A stretch of 64,000 nt of DNA. Origin: Coniochaeta sp. PMI_546. Taxonomy: Eukaryota; Ascomycota; Sordariomycetes; Coniochaetales; Coniochaetaceae. Numbering within the stretch: the first letter of the stretch is position 1; every line of letters starts with the position of its first letter. The position numbers were made by a program, and so were the translations under genes. The stretch lies in NCBI GenBank assembly GCA_021432605.1, contig MU271144.1, positions 2,352,606-2,416,605 of the forward strand, given 5' to 3'. Below the pieces are notes generated by a model, which searched no databases, had not been told where the DNA came from, and was given only the letters and a program-made list of their open reading frames with translations. This document shows, one piece after another, positions 40,912 to 51,997 of the stretch.

Positions 40912-42057
40912 CTATGATCCACCATTAGCCGTGGTGTTCGCCTTCTTCTCCCTTTCCTCCAATGCCTCGCGCACCCTCGGTAGGATGTAGCGCCCATAGT
41001 CGATGGCATCGTTGAGATTGTCGTAGCCACGAATGGAAATGAGCTCGGCCCCGAGGTCTACATAATCCAGAATCGAGTCGGCGATGGTCTGGGGAGAGCC
41101 GACCAGGGCCGTCGAGGCACCCCGAGCATTTGTGGCCGTGACGGTGGGATACCAGAGCGCACGATCCTGCACGTCACCGCGGGAGGCAATCTCGAGTAGT
41201 CGCTGCGAGCCCACATTTTGTGGCTTAGGAGCCTGTGGAGCTGCACTGGATGCCGCCGGAGCTCCTGATCCGGCCGCTGCGGCAGCATGGTAGGCCTTCA
41301 AGATGTCGAGCGTGCGATGCGCTTTCGCCCATGCCAGCTCGTCGGTCTCGGCGAGGATGGGCCGGAAGGTAACCCATATCCGCGGCCGGTCCGATTCGGC
41401 ACGTCCAGCGTCTGCGGCAGCCTGGTAGATACGGTCGATTTGGTCCTTGGTCTCCTTGAGAGGCTCTCCCCAGAGGCCGAAGATATCGGCCAAGGCTCCG
41501 CCGATGCGGTAGGCATCGTCCGAAGAGCCGCCGACCGACACGGGGATGCTCTTGCCGTTGACCGGGCGGACGCGGTTGGAGAACTGCTTGAATTGGTAGA
41601 ACTTGCCGTCCCAGTCGAAGGGATCGGACGACTGCCAGGCGCGGCGCAAGATACGGATGTACTCCTCCAGCCGAGCATATCGTTGGTCCTTGGGCAAAAA
41701 GTCACCCTCCTTGGCCTGCTCGGCATCGCTGCCGCCGGCGATGAAGTGCACGACGGCCCGCCCACCACTGAGCTGATCGAGCGTCGCCAGCGCCTTGGCT
41801 GCAACGGTCGGGGGCAGCGTGTTTGGCCGCAGCGCAATGATGATCTTCAGCTTCTTGGTCCCCGCAGCGATGGTTGCCCCTATGGTGAAGGGGTCGTACG
41901 ACGATGAGTCGTAAGGAACAAGCGTGTAATTGAACCCATAGTCATCCAGTGTTCGCGCGTAACGCACTAGGTACTCGGGATCTATGCCGGCACCCGGGAT
42001 CGGCTTGATCTCATTTGACGGGTTAGGGAACGTCACACTGATGAACTCGACCGGCAT
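40912..42057 (-). CDS. SsuD-like FMNH2-dependent alkanesulfonate monooxygenase (LLM family)
   Basis: Intronless, 381 residues from the ATG at 42057. The protein is a bacterial-luciferase-like TIM barrel: PEYLVRYARTLDDYGFNYTLVPYDSSSYDPFTIGATIAAGT, KIIIALRPNTLPPTVAAKALATLDQLSGGRAVVHFIAGG (the SsuD strand with HFIAGG), RYARLEEYIRILRRAW and IPVSVGGSSDDAYRIGGALADIFGLWGEP (given in pieces). This order is that of SsuD, which uses reduced flavin and O2 to cut sulfonates to aldehyde and sulfite, providing sulfur. An Ala-rich insert (~residues 265-290) is unlike SsuD of bacteria. No sulfonate transporter or flavin reductase is adjacent. The lack of introns and bacterial look raise the possibility of an old transfer from bacteria, but such genes are widespread in ascomycetes. 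Confidence 0.9.
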   Translation of the reverse strand: MPVEFISVTFPNPSNEIKPIPGAGIDPEYLVRYARTLDDYGFNYTLVPYDSSSYDPFTIGATIAAGTKKLKIIIALRPNTLPPTVAAKALATLDQLSGGRAVVHFIAGGSDAEQAKEGDFLPKDQRYARLEEYIRILRRAWQSSDPFDWDGKFYQFKQFSNRVRPVNGKSIPVSVGGSSDDAYRIGGALADIFGLWGEPLKETKDQIDRIYQAAADAGRAESDRPRIWVTFRPILAETDELAWAKAHRTLDILKAYHAAAAAGSGAPAASSAAPQAPKPQNVGSQRLLEIASRGDVQDRALWYPTVTATNARGASTALVGSPQTIADSILDYVDLGAELISIRGYDNLNDAIDYGRYILPRVREALEEREKKANTTANGGS

Positions 42058-43973
42058 CGTGGAAGCTGATGTCTTGAGCACTTGTCCTGTTTATTGGGGA
42101 TATTCTACCTGGTAGTTGGCCTCGTTCGACTGAGAACCTCAATTCCCAACGATGCAATGCCGACATATTTGTACCCTGAAGGGAGTCACCCCTCAATGCT
42201 TTCACATCAGGTACATACGAGCACGCGAGGGCACGCGAGGGGGAGACGTGAGCTCATCACGACAGCTGTCGAAGAATCACGCAAGAGGGGTTAACCGTTG
42301 AGTTTGTGAAGTCGAGGTTGATAAGCATCCTCCTTTAGTAATCAGTTTGAGGAGACTACGAGCTATATCTGACGCGAATCAGGTCTTGTTCGTACGATAC
42401 CCAGCGTATTAGTGCAGCTCGTACCACCAACAATGAATTGCATCATTTCCTAGATCACGCGAAGTTGTCCATAGAACGCTCGGAAGTTGGACTCTAAGGA
42501 CAATGTTAAGAGCGACCGGATAATGTGTAGGTCGTCGATAAGCTGCGGCAAAAGAACGTTGTGTGGTAAGCTCGGTCATTAGAACTTCGATGGACCTGTC
42601 TTGTCTCTTCCCTTCGACATTGCTTGCGAGGCAAGGCATAAACCTGCCATTGTCGAATAGAAACCAGCGTGGTTTCTTCCTGTCAGATGATGTTTCCTGC
42701 CGCGAGGAACCCATTTACCCATTGGGTTTGTTTTGTTGATTTGTGCAATCACTGTCTATCAATACTGCTGATAGATCGGCCGATGCTGAACATGGATATA
42801 ACGATCACAATGTCGAGAACAGTATGCAAGACTTTGAAGACAAATATAGCGACCTTACTTAACATCTTGTTCAAACTTAATGCTGTGTTTCTATTACGCG
42901 GAGCGAACCCGGCAACGGGGATGCATCTGTTCCAGACTCCCACAACCCTAGGAGACGATCACACATCCGCTGTGCATTCTTGTCCCGGAAGGCGGTAGCC
43001 GCTTGACACTGACACACAACGCATGAAGGAGCAACAAAGCGGACATAGAGGTTTTCAAAATGACGTATATTCAGAAGTCCTTCCAGACGCCGTAAAGAGT
43101 AAATCTAACTCCACTGCCCTGATATGCGTCGGTCAGACCAGGTATGTAACATCCAAGCCTCTAAGCACTACTTGCCATACCACTTTATGTCCAAAACGAT
43201 GGAATCCGGGTGTATCCGCGCCAACGTGCTCCGATCATCAGAAGCGCCACTCCAGCCAACCGTCTCGTTGATGTCTCTATGCGTCTAAATATCTCCAATA
43301 TCACGTACTGCTCCTGACATTTCTTGTTTGCGTCCGTATCTTCGTCAATAGATGCCCCTTGCCGCCAGCAAGCGGCAAGGTCATGTAGCCGAACGGGGTG
43401 CGCGGAGTAAGCCAATCTAATTGGTCTAGACTGTAAGCGTCCAACCGGGCCTCATAGACGACCTGTGGTGCGTGTTTGCAAACAGGAGTGTCTGGAAGGG
43501 TATTGACACCGCTCCGCGCCCATCAATGAAGAACCCTAGATCGCCCGGAGCGGGGCAAACAGTGAGCTCATGGTCTTGACTTATCCGTTTCATCGCCGTG
43601 TCTCTTGAGGGATGCGATGGATACAAAGTGGGGGCCTCTCATCCACCTGTCGCGATACAGGAAATCATTCACCCGGCCTGGAAGTTCCAGAGTCAAAAAA
43701 TAGTGTCCTTGCCCATTTTGCCGGCTTGGTTCTCAACCAGGTCACCAGGGAACGACAGGTGATGGATCAACGAAACAGGTTCCGCCTCGAGCAACTATGC
43801 CGGGTGGATCAAAAGCCATAATCATCAAGATGCTCAAAAGTTTCGTTGGGGAAAAGGAAAAGGGGTACAAGTGTCCGGCGGTGTTTGAGGAAGCGCAGGG
43901 CTTGGGTAACGTCTGCTCGTAAAAAAGTCAAACGGGGGATATGAGCGTCTGCGCAGAGGGGGTTATAGACGCC
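42058..43973. other. Long gap with unassigned coding-like fragments on minus strand
   Basis: 1.9 kb without a supported intact gene. Two minus-strand frames look protein-like: 42409-42714, with an RRPTHYPVALNIVLRVQLPSV stretch, and 43426-43626, with PGDLGFFIDGRGAVSIPFQT. They are not in one frame and I could not assign a family. They may be remains of a decayed gene. Confidence 0.35.
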
Positions 43974-44816
43974 TCAAAAAGAAGCAATGATGATAGCGTT
44001 ACCTGAATTAGTCAACTCCTCCGTCTCCGATTTCTCCAAATTGACCAAGAGCTTGCTCGTCCGCACAAGCAACTCCGAGAACTCGAGGCGGTACGACACC
44101 GGGAAGTCCTCGTCGGACATGACAAAAACCGCTTGCCGCGGCAATGCCTTCCGCTCGACGAGGTCGAACCGGATGCCGACGTCCTGCTTGGCGTCCGCCC
44201 ATAGGATGGGTGGCGCCTCGGTGGTCTCGCCCTCCGCCCTCTTCGCCAGCCACTCTCGCCAAGTGCGTATAAGCCCCTCTTGCACGTTGACGTGGCTGAG
44301 GAACAGACCCTTGCGGGGACCGCGCTTGACGATGTTGACGACGGTACAGAGCTGGGCGAAGGGCTCGCTCTCGTCGAGGTGGATCGTCTCGGATGCTATC
44401 TCGGCCTCGCTGTCCGCGCCGCTGTGCCGCACGGGTCTGAAGTGCGAATATAGCTGATTCAACCCGGCCAGACTCCTCACGTCGGTCTCTGGCACAGGTA
44501 AAATATCTGTACCAGCATATTCACAGTAGGAGGGCTCCGAGAACAGCCGCTGAGCGGGAGTAAAGCATTCCAGCTGTAGCTCGTGGTCTGGCAGCGAAGC
44601 GGCGTGGATGAGACGGTCATGGAGCAGGGCTACGGCAGCAGAGTAGAGACGGCGGTTGAGAGTCGTGATAGAGAGCAGTTCAGGGGTGGAGAGGTAAGGG
44701 AGAATGGAGAGGAGGATCTGAGTACGAGATTAGGAAACCGTGACTATGTTGCAGGCGAAGCGCAAGGGGAGTCATACCTCGTTTGGCAACGAGTCAATCG
44801 TGAGAGTCACCGCCAT
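43974..44816 (-). CDS. F-box domain protein
   Basis: Two exons (44816-44778, 44717-43974; intron 60 nt, GTATGA...TCAG) give 260 residues. The first exon encodes MAVTLTIDSLPNE and splices to ILLSILPYLSTPELLSITTLNRRLYSAAVALLHDRL, a standard N-terminal F-box (LPxEIL...L...LL....x.R..). Such proteins bring targets to the SCF ubiquitin ligase through Skp1. The rest has no leucine-rich or WD repeats. A beta-rich region (LCTVVNIVKRGPRKGLFLSHVNV; RFDLVERKALPRQAVFVM; SYRLEFSELLVRTSKLLVNL) may be the target-binding part, often described in fungi as a phloem-protein-2-like fold, though I cannot confirm that. The first exon was found only by joining at the splice site. Confidence 0.82.
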
Positions 44817-45722
44817 GGTGTTCTAGGGGCAGGTCCAAAGAGTACAGAGCGAGTCGGGTCTCAAGGAGGACAGTAGTGCTCTACTTGTCGACGATAGTTG
44901 ACCGAGTACGAAGGACGAGCGGAACAGCCAAGGCGGTGCCCATCATATAAATGGAAAGTCCAGGCCTAATCTCACGGAGGAGTACCGGGGGTCCCACGAC
45001 GTGTAGACCGAGATATTTGCGAGCGTATCCACGTGTAAGGCCGAACTGTCAGGAGACGCGCCCAGTCCAATGTGTAAGGTACGGAGCCAAAGTCAGCGCA
45101 CCGTATCAGACACGGCGGCCGGTCATAGGTCGCATTTCGTGCTGACGGCGGATCTCCCGTCTGTACGATGCACCTTTTTGGGATAGTCGAATGGATGTGG
45201 AGGCTCAGATCAACCAAGATCTGACGGCCGAGACAAGCTGAGATTTTGGAACAGCTGAAATAGTACGGAGATTGCGTGGTGTGTTGAGGTCAACGATGTC
45301 CTGATGGTTGCACCACCGAGCGACGGCTTGGGCGGGAATCACCAAGGGAGTCCCGATAAGCAGGAAAGATAACGCCCCACTATTACTCCGTCTCCGGAAA
45401 TGGAGACCTGGAAAGACGATGTCATGTCTCTCCAGATCAGAGTCGAGATCACGATATATGTAGGCTAGTATGACATGGGAATATCCTGTTTCTAACCTCC
45501 ATTCCAATTGCACTACAGGCACGTATAGAACGTAGAATGTGTTGCTACTGAGTATACGATTTCTATAGGACTAAATCACGTCGACGTCGAATACGCCCTT
45601 GTAATGCCTTCAACAGCCCGTTTCAGGAGTTAGTGGCCTGACGTAAGCCCATCGATGGCTGTCATATCCGGACGTAATGCGCCTTTTTACGCTTATGGCT
45701 GATGGCCGCTTGTCAATCCTAA
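44817..45722. other. Intergenic
   Basis: About 900 bases: the F-box gene promoter on the left and the 3' flank of the LPMO gene on the right. No gene was seen. Confidence 0.4.
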
Positions 45723-46618
45723 TTAGAAGAAGCTCTGGTCGATTACCTTGGGCCCCGGGATGGTGTATGATTTAAAGTTCTGGCTGTGAATATCGACCTT
45801 GAGACCCGGGTCGTTGGCGTTGTACGCCCCAGGAAGCTTCACGCCGGCGGGGAGCTGTGAGCCGCTTGACTTGACCTTAACTTGCTGTATGGCGAGTAGA
45901 GATATTAGCACATCATCTCCCTCTGTATCATCTCAAGCAAAGGGCACCTACAAAGCATGACATATACAGCTGGGCTCCATTCGTCTGCGCTGCCGCATGG
46001 AGAGCAATGGCCTCAGCGCGGATGAGGTAGTCCCCAGCCGGGATCTTGCTTGGGATGGTGAAGTGATACCTCCCGCAATCCTTGTTGAGGAGGTCGGTTC
46101 CCCAGGTCTTTTTGGAAGCGTCGTAGCCGAACTCGCTGACTTTGAACCAAGGATCCGAGCCGTCTGCTTTGGTTGCGTCCGCTACTTTACTCATGTATAC
46201 CATGACTGGTCCGTAGTGTTGACCTCCTATAGACTCGGTCTTGCAGGTCCGATCATGCGGCTGCTGGTGCATCTCGACTGCCGCCCCTTGACCAGCTATG
46301 GACCGGTTAGCGACGAGTTACGGATGAGGGACGTGGTGCATACCAGTAACCTCGCAGACTCCGGCTACGCCTTTGGTACCTCCGACGTTGCAAACCATAT
46401 CTCTACCCATGACATTGGTGACCGGACTGTTGCTTGCCTGTGATGGGCGATTAGGGCCTGGAAGACCAGAGGTCTTGCAGGGGCGACAGTCCACTTACGG
46501 GGAGCCTTATGCATTTCTGGTCATCGTCGACATTATTTACCCATAGCTCCTGGAAGGTTGCGTGCGCAGCTACCGATGTCACGGCACCTAGCAAGGCAAA
46601 AGCGATGCTAGTCTTCAT
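45723..46618 (-). CDS. AA9 lytic polysaccharide monooxygenase, secreted
   Basis: Four exons (46618-46499, 46437-46344, 46295-45952, 45884-45723) give 239 residues. A signal peptide of 18 residues ends Val-Ala-Ala, leaving His19 as the mature N-terminus ([11 protein letters not shown]), the first ligand of the copper histidine brace. The second ligand is His in [13 protein letters not shown], and the axial Tyr is in [41 protein letters not shown] and [12 protein letters not shown] are also AA9 hallmarks. The enzyme should use copper and O2 or H2O2 to cut cellulose or related beta-1,4-glucans oxidatively outside the cell. No carbohydrate-binding module is attached, and the protein ends after the catalytic domain. 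All three splices restore the family alignment. In this window it joins a GH28 enzyme as a second plant-wall-degrading gene. Confidence 0.93.
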
Positions 46619-48132
46619 CTTGAGAGGTTCCTACTGAGTCTGAGGGGCTTCTTGTGGTGGTTCTCGACGATGGACGACGGCAATGTACGGTCAAGACGTG
46701 CATATGATATCCAGGTGGTGGCATGGCTAACAAGATATAGATCTACCCTGGAGACTTGACGTGGATCAAGTTTGCGGTATTCCTTGTGGCAACGGCAACG
46801 CTTCATCTACCTGAAGTCTTGGCTTTCGGTATGAATGGTCTTCCTCGACTTTTCGATATTGCCCCTGCCGGCAACTGGACGGCTGGACAGTGTTTTTTAC
46901 GGTATCCGGGGTGCAGCTTGAACCCAAGAGATCCACGGGTAGATACTACCGTCATGCTATATCGGTCCGTAATATGGACCGCAAAGCTCCGGAGCAAAGC
47001 GCATTTAGCCAGAGCGATTAGGGTAAGTCCTCGCAGTTCTGTGCTCCATAGCACTCTGTTCGCCATCTATGCTGTGCATGCTCTTCGTGAAAGGAACGGC
47101 AGATGCCTAGAACGTATCGTACTCAACGGCTTGTTCTGGTAGCCGTGGCACTCACCGTCACCTGTTGAAGCTCAACTTCTAACCGGGGTTCGCTTCCGTG
47201 GCCGGATGGAAGGTCAACTTGGAAGGAGACTGTATGATACAAACTGCCACATAAGCCGTGACGGGCCTCCTGCGTTCTTCCGTGATCATGATAAGGATTT
47301 TGTTGTGCTCCGTTGATGTCACCGCCGCGATATGCAGAGACACACCGCCTTCCGATTAAGACACTGCCGTCACCCGGCTTTCTTGCCAAGTCGGTCTCGT
47401 GCGCCTACCTATTGTGTCCGCTTGGCTGAGGAACAACCTGACGGCAGTGAGGACTTAGCTGACGATGCCGCGGCTCATAAAGCCATCGTCATCTGCGTTC
47501 ATCTCTAGACGAGGTACCTGTAAATACACTCCATAAGGAAGACAAATGGAATGGTGAATCACTGTAGCAAACGCAAAGCAAGACAGCAAAGGTTATCTAC
47601 ACTTGAGCACGGCAAGCATACGGGAAGTTACCTTACCTGGTGTGAGGCGCCCAAAGACAGGCTTGCCTCTAAGGCTGGCGGGAGACGAATCAAGTTTGCC
47701 GACCTGCAGTCGAAGGAAGCTTGTCAGAGGAAAGAGCAAAGGGCTGAGGAACCCCACAGGCCTGCGAACCAATGGATCGGCGCAGAAAGTGAGTGACAGT
47801 CCCTCGCTCTGGCCAGGACAGGGGTAGCCACGCGCTATGCGGGGCAAGTTGGTCTAGGTTTGGGAAGCACCTGCCGCCAACCGTTGTCAATGTTTGCCTT
47901 GCACGTTCGGACACCGTCATCGGCCATCGTCAGGTGCGATTCAGTCACATTTGGAAACAGGTCTGCCTCCACTTCCACACCTCGTTTGCCTCGTTCACGA
48001 TAGATTTACCGTGTTGCCACACATCACATAAAGAGCCGCCCTGCCATTTCACAGTCTTTTACACTTGCCAATTCTCCCGTTTCGTTCCAATTCGAAGTCC
48101 TCCAGAGACACAATACACAGACTCAGGACAAC
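46619..48132. other. Long divergent gap, AA9 / HD-domain genes
   Basis: 1.5 kb between divergent genes. The left part holds the LPMO promoter and the right part a CT-rich leader before 48133. Frames in the middle (46756-47142, 47551-47847) show no recognisable domain. Confidence 0.4.
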
Positions 48133-49111
48133 ATGTCACCGGGCGCCACCACCAATGGCGAGGCTAGTGTGTCAGATGGAAGTTCTGCGGTCAAGAAGGC
48201 ATACCCAGGTATGTATGCAAAGTCTACCACTTCCACTTACAATCTCTCTAATGTGTCAAGATGTCGGTATCGTCGAGACTCCCAAGGTCTCCGACCCATG
48301 GACGGTGGAGAAGGTCCTTGACACGATCCGTACCGGCAAGCCTGCTGAGGGATCCAGTTCTCCAGTACCCTACTTCCATATGCTCGAGCGGTTGAAGACG
48401 ACGAAGCGGGAAGGATGGCGTAGATTTGACATCCATCGGTTCGTTACCTCAACTAGACTGTTGCTTTCTCATAAGATACCATGCTGATACGAGGGCCACA
48501 AAAACAGGGGCGAGTCGATTGCCGACCACATGTACCGGATGTCGCTTATGTCCATGCTTGCACCACCCTCTCTCGCCGCTCGACTCGACCTGCACAAGTG
48601 CATGAAGATGTGCCTGATTCACGACATGGCCGAATCGTTGGTCGGAGACATTACTCCCGTGGATGGTGTCACCAAGCCCGAGAAGAGCAGACGTGAGGCC
48701 ACGACAATGGACTATATCACTAAATCGCTCCTGGGCAACGTGTATGGCGGGGAGTCGACCGCCGGCGAGGATATCCGGGCCATCTGGCAGGAATACGAGG
48801 ATTCCGAGACCCTCGAGAGCATTTATGTGCATGACATCGACAAGGTGGAGCTGTTGCTTCAGATGGTCGAGTACGAGAGGCGTGGACGGGAACAAGGACG
48901 AGATGGGGATAACAAGCTTGACCTTGGCGAATTTGCGTATGTCGCAACCAAGATTGTGCTCCCTGAGACCAAGGAGTGGGCTGCCAAACTTCTCGAGGAG
49001 CGAGAGGGGCTCTGGGAACGACAGCAACATGTCCACGGCGAGGAGGGCATCAAGGGCGGCGTGCGGACGGAGACTGCGCAAGCTCAGGACACCTATTACA
49101 GCAAGAAGTGA
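48133..49111 (+). CDS. HD-domain 5'-deoxynucleotidase (HDDC2/YGK1-like)
   Basis: Three exons (48133-48208, 48261-48438, 48508-49111) give 285 residues. After an N-terminal tail come YFHMLERLKTTKREGWRRFDIHR and, across the splice, GESIADHMYRMSLMSMLA, which holds the first metal His of the HD fold. LHKCMKMCLIHDMAESLVGDITP holds the His-Asp pair. IYVHDIDKVELLLQMVEYE carries the last metal Asp. This is the eukaryotic HDDC2 family (yeast YGK1 and YBR242W), which removes phosphate from deoxynucleoside 5'-monophosphates in the cytosol. Length is about 60 residues above yeast homologues, mostly at both ends, the C-terminal tail being Glu/Gln-rich. The second intron begins GTTCGT, a less common donor, but no other donor keeps the H-R-G-E-S-I alignment. 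Confidence 0.9.
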
Positions 49112-50314
49112 AGCCTTCAGCATTCCTAGCGGCGGTCGCTTGCTAGACATACACCATATGTATTACCGCTTCTCCTCTCGAAGGCTTTCACATGGTTAGA
49201 GGCACAGGCTGCCCTCGAAGCGGCACGCGCTGCACGGGTCAGGGAGTTAATCGGGAACGGATATCTCACGATACCATGACTGTACGAACATAACTAGACT
49301 GCTAGAGAAGAATCACCTCTGGCTGGGGGATGACATGACATCCAGATGAACTATTACGAAACACACTCGTGCTGTTTGATGACATTGTATGGTGGACGAA
49401 TACTTACCTTAGGTAGACTAAGGTAGTCTCCCTAACCCCCACCGTTGACGATAACCAGGGCACCCCACCATACTGTTCACCCAGCAACGCTTATCGGCAA
49501 GTGACATTTTGGGACCAGGGTCAACAGAGAAAGCGGTTTAAGGGTTTCTCGACTTTCTGTCGAAGAATTTAGGGGTTCTTCACACGGGGCATTCCATTCA
49601 CCATTTTATCCTTACCGATTCTCTCGCTCGCAGGGGCAAGGCCATTGCATAACATTGCCTACGTCACCGCAGCTCAGTGAAGGAATTTGTTCCGTTCCCC
49701 GCGATCGTGTTAAAAGTTGTCGCCTCCCGAAAACCGCGTCAGCCACGTTGCGGTGGGTGTCAAACCGTTGAATCAGCCTGAGAGTGGGCTGCGACATAAC
49801 AGAGACACCGAGCGTCATCTCATTCCTCAGAGCTGAGCGCACACAGAAGATCCATCTAGACAGACTTCCGCGACGACATATCGTATCACGGATTACCTTT
49901 AGCCAACCCTGAACAACCCAAAATTCGCCTTGTCGTCGGCTGCGTGCGACGAAACATAACTAGTGCCGAAGCTTTGCAGCTGACTTTTGGAGCTACCTTA
50001 CTACCCCAGCTTCGGGACACTGTCACGAGCCGCATTACGTGAAGCTTAATCGCACAACTGCACTTCATCATCGTCGATACAATCATATCACAAGCCGTCT
50101 GGTGCCGGTAGAGAACAAGTTGGACGGTGCATCGAGGCAGGGAGAGAACCAGAAACCGAAAGTTGATCGAGAAACCATGAGTTGCTAGCTCGTAGAGCGC
50201 ACGTCCGACACTGCCTTTCGAACGGGTTTCGCGATCGAGCCAGGAGCCAGACGCCAGCTTGCGAGCGCAAATTAAACGCACGATAGAGGCTCTCACCAGC
50301 ATTACCGCACCAAG
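49112..50314. other. Intergenic with TACCTTAGGTA-type repeat fragment
   Basis: 1.2 kb upstream of the next gene. At 49404-49437 there are overlapping CTTACCTTAGGTAGACTAAGG words similar to those near 13870. The last ~450 bases look like a long 5' leader with a few short upstream frames. No gene was recognised. Confidence 0.4.
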
Positions 50315-51997
50315 ATGGCCTTTGCTACCGAATTCCATATGCCCGGAGCCTACCATTTCGACCCAGCTACGCCGTCGAGTCAGCCTCTCAGCGCAAACAT
50401 GTTCCGACCTCCTATGTCGCCATCTGCATCGAGCTCCGTCTACAACCTAGCCAAGTCGACGGGCAGCTTTTATTCGGATGTATCTATGGCCAATACACCA
50501 GGTGCCGGTGCGAAGCGAAAACGGACGAGAGCCGAGCTGAGCCGGGGATCAACGCCGACTCCCGACTGGAACATGAATATGGACGGCGCAGGGGACCGTC
50601 AAGAGGGGGGACAGCCGGGTGTGGATGGAGCAGAGATCAGGTATACACTGGCAGGCCAGATCGACACCCCTAGCGGCCCACCACTGAGGGCGGAGAACGG
50701 GATATTGGAGGATAGCGTGTACTCGGACATCGACTATCGAAGAGCACTCGGATCGAAAAGACAACCAGATGAGCTGGAGTCGCCGTCTATACAACTTTCG
50801 GGCCTCCATCTCAAGACACCAGCGCCAGTAACACCGCAACCGGCTGGATGGAGCACGCTTGCACTCTCGACAATAGGAGGGGTCGTGGGCAAGGTCTGGG
50901 AGTTCTGCAAGACCGGCGGGTTCCGGGGCTTTCAGGCCGGGGGAGGAGACCGCTATGGTCTAAACGGGATCTCTACTCCTACCAAGAGTGGCCCCAATCA
51001 GATTGGCCGAACGTGGTGCAATGAGCACGATATACCAACACTCGAGCCAGACAACACACCACCGACACCCCTAGAAGAGCATAGTGTGCCTGGCGGCTTC
51101 CCAAGATCCGAGTACGTGTCGCTCCACGAGCTGAGCACTCCCGACACTACGCCACGACCGGCTGTTAAGCGAAGACAGACCAGCGCAACAAACGGCGATG
51201 AGCTTCGCCGAAACTGGGTCATCGTAGACGAGCCGTCACCATCAGCCCCTGCAATGATGAGCGAAGCGAAGAATATCCGGGCCCCCAGTGCGGCAGCGTT
51301 TACGAAGCCTCCAAGAGCGTCTACCAACTCCGTTCGTCCCGGCATCACCCGCTCCGGACACCATCAACCACGCTACTCGACACCTACAACATCATCCAGC
51401 TCTCGACGCATAAGCGTACCCGTCTCACGACTTGGCGCCACCCCATCGGCCGCCTCGCGAAACCGCACCTCTTTCCGCATCTCCCACGCCGGCTCACCAG
51501 CTCTCTCAACTCGAGAACCAGCCAGCTACGCCGCGCCCCGATCGCCCGTCTCCTCAGGATTCCAGCATAACCCCGCCTCGCCAAGCCGCATTCCCATCCC
51601 CACCAACCCAGCAGGCTCAGCACCGAATCCTTTCGCCATACCGGGCACAACAACAACAACAGCATCCCGGCCCTCAAGCAGACAGGGCCTCTCCCGCTGT
51701 GCCTCGCCAGCCCCTCTCAAGGGCCACAAGAGAAACGCCAGTAACGCGTCCGCCGCGTCGTCGGCGAGGCTTAAACCTGCCGTGGAGGGCATACAGGACA
51801 GCCCGCGCCTGACGGCCGAGGCGAAGCAGCTGGCGGCCAAGAAGATGGCTGCCGAGCGGGACGCGGACGCTAAGATTGAGGCGTTCAACAGGCGGCTTAT
51901 GGATATGATTCGACAGGGAAAGGAGGCGCTGGGGACGACTGTCGAGGTGGAGATGGAGCTTGGGGCTCCTACTGCTGGGTGGGAGGACGACGATTAG
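50315..51997 (+). CDS. Unrecognised low-complexity protein with conserved amphipathic core
   Basis: Intronless, 560 residues, no named family recognised. The first ~170 residues are rich in Ser, Pro and Thr with a basic patch GAKRKRTRAELSR (~residues 65-80) that looks like a nuclear localisation signal. A short ordered core follows (GWSTLALSTIGGVVGKVWEFCKTGGFRGFQAGGG, in one stretch at ~residues 183-216), likely an amphipathic helix that could touch a membrane or a partner. The middle is low in complexity with many Ser-Pro and Thr-Pro pairs, as in substrates of cyclin-dependent kinases. The C-terminal ~60 residues (LTAEAKQLAAKKMAAERDADAKIEAFNRRLMDMIRQG, in pieces) form a coiled coil, with an acidic end (GWEDDD). 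A cell-cycle or nuclear-envelope role is a guess. Confidence 0.78.
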   Translation: MAFATEFHMPGAYHFDPATPSSQPLSANMFRPPMSPSASSSVYNLAKSTGSFYSDVSMANTPGAGAKRKRTRAELSRGSTPTPDWNMNMDGAGDRQEGGQPGVDGAEIRYTLAGQIDTPSGPPLRAENGILEDSVYSDIDYRRALGSKRQPDELESPSIQLSGLHLKTPAPVTPQPAGWSTLALSTIGGVVGKVWEFCKTGGFRGFQAGGGDRYGLNGISTPTKSGPNQIGRTWCNEHDIPTLEPDNTPPTPLEEHSVPGGFPRSEYVSLHELSTPDTTPRPAVKRRQTSATNGDELRRNWVIVDEPSPSAPAMMSEAKNIRAPSAAAFTKPPRASTNSVRPGITRSGHHQPRYSTPTTSSSSRRISVPVSRLGATPSAASRNRTSFRISHAGSPALSTREPASYAAPRSPVSSGFQHNPASPSRIPIPTNPAGSAPNPFAIPGTTTTTASRPSSRQGLSRCASPAPLKGHKRNASNASAASSARLKPAVEGIQDSPRLTAEAKQLAAKKMAAERDADAKIEAFNRRLMDMIRQGKEALGTTVEVEMELGAPTAGWEDDD

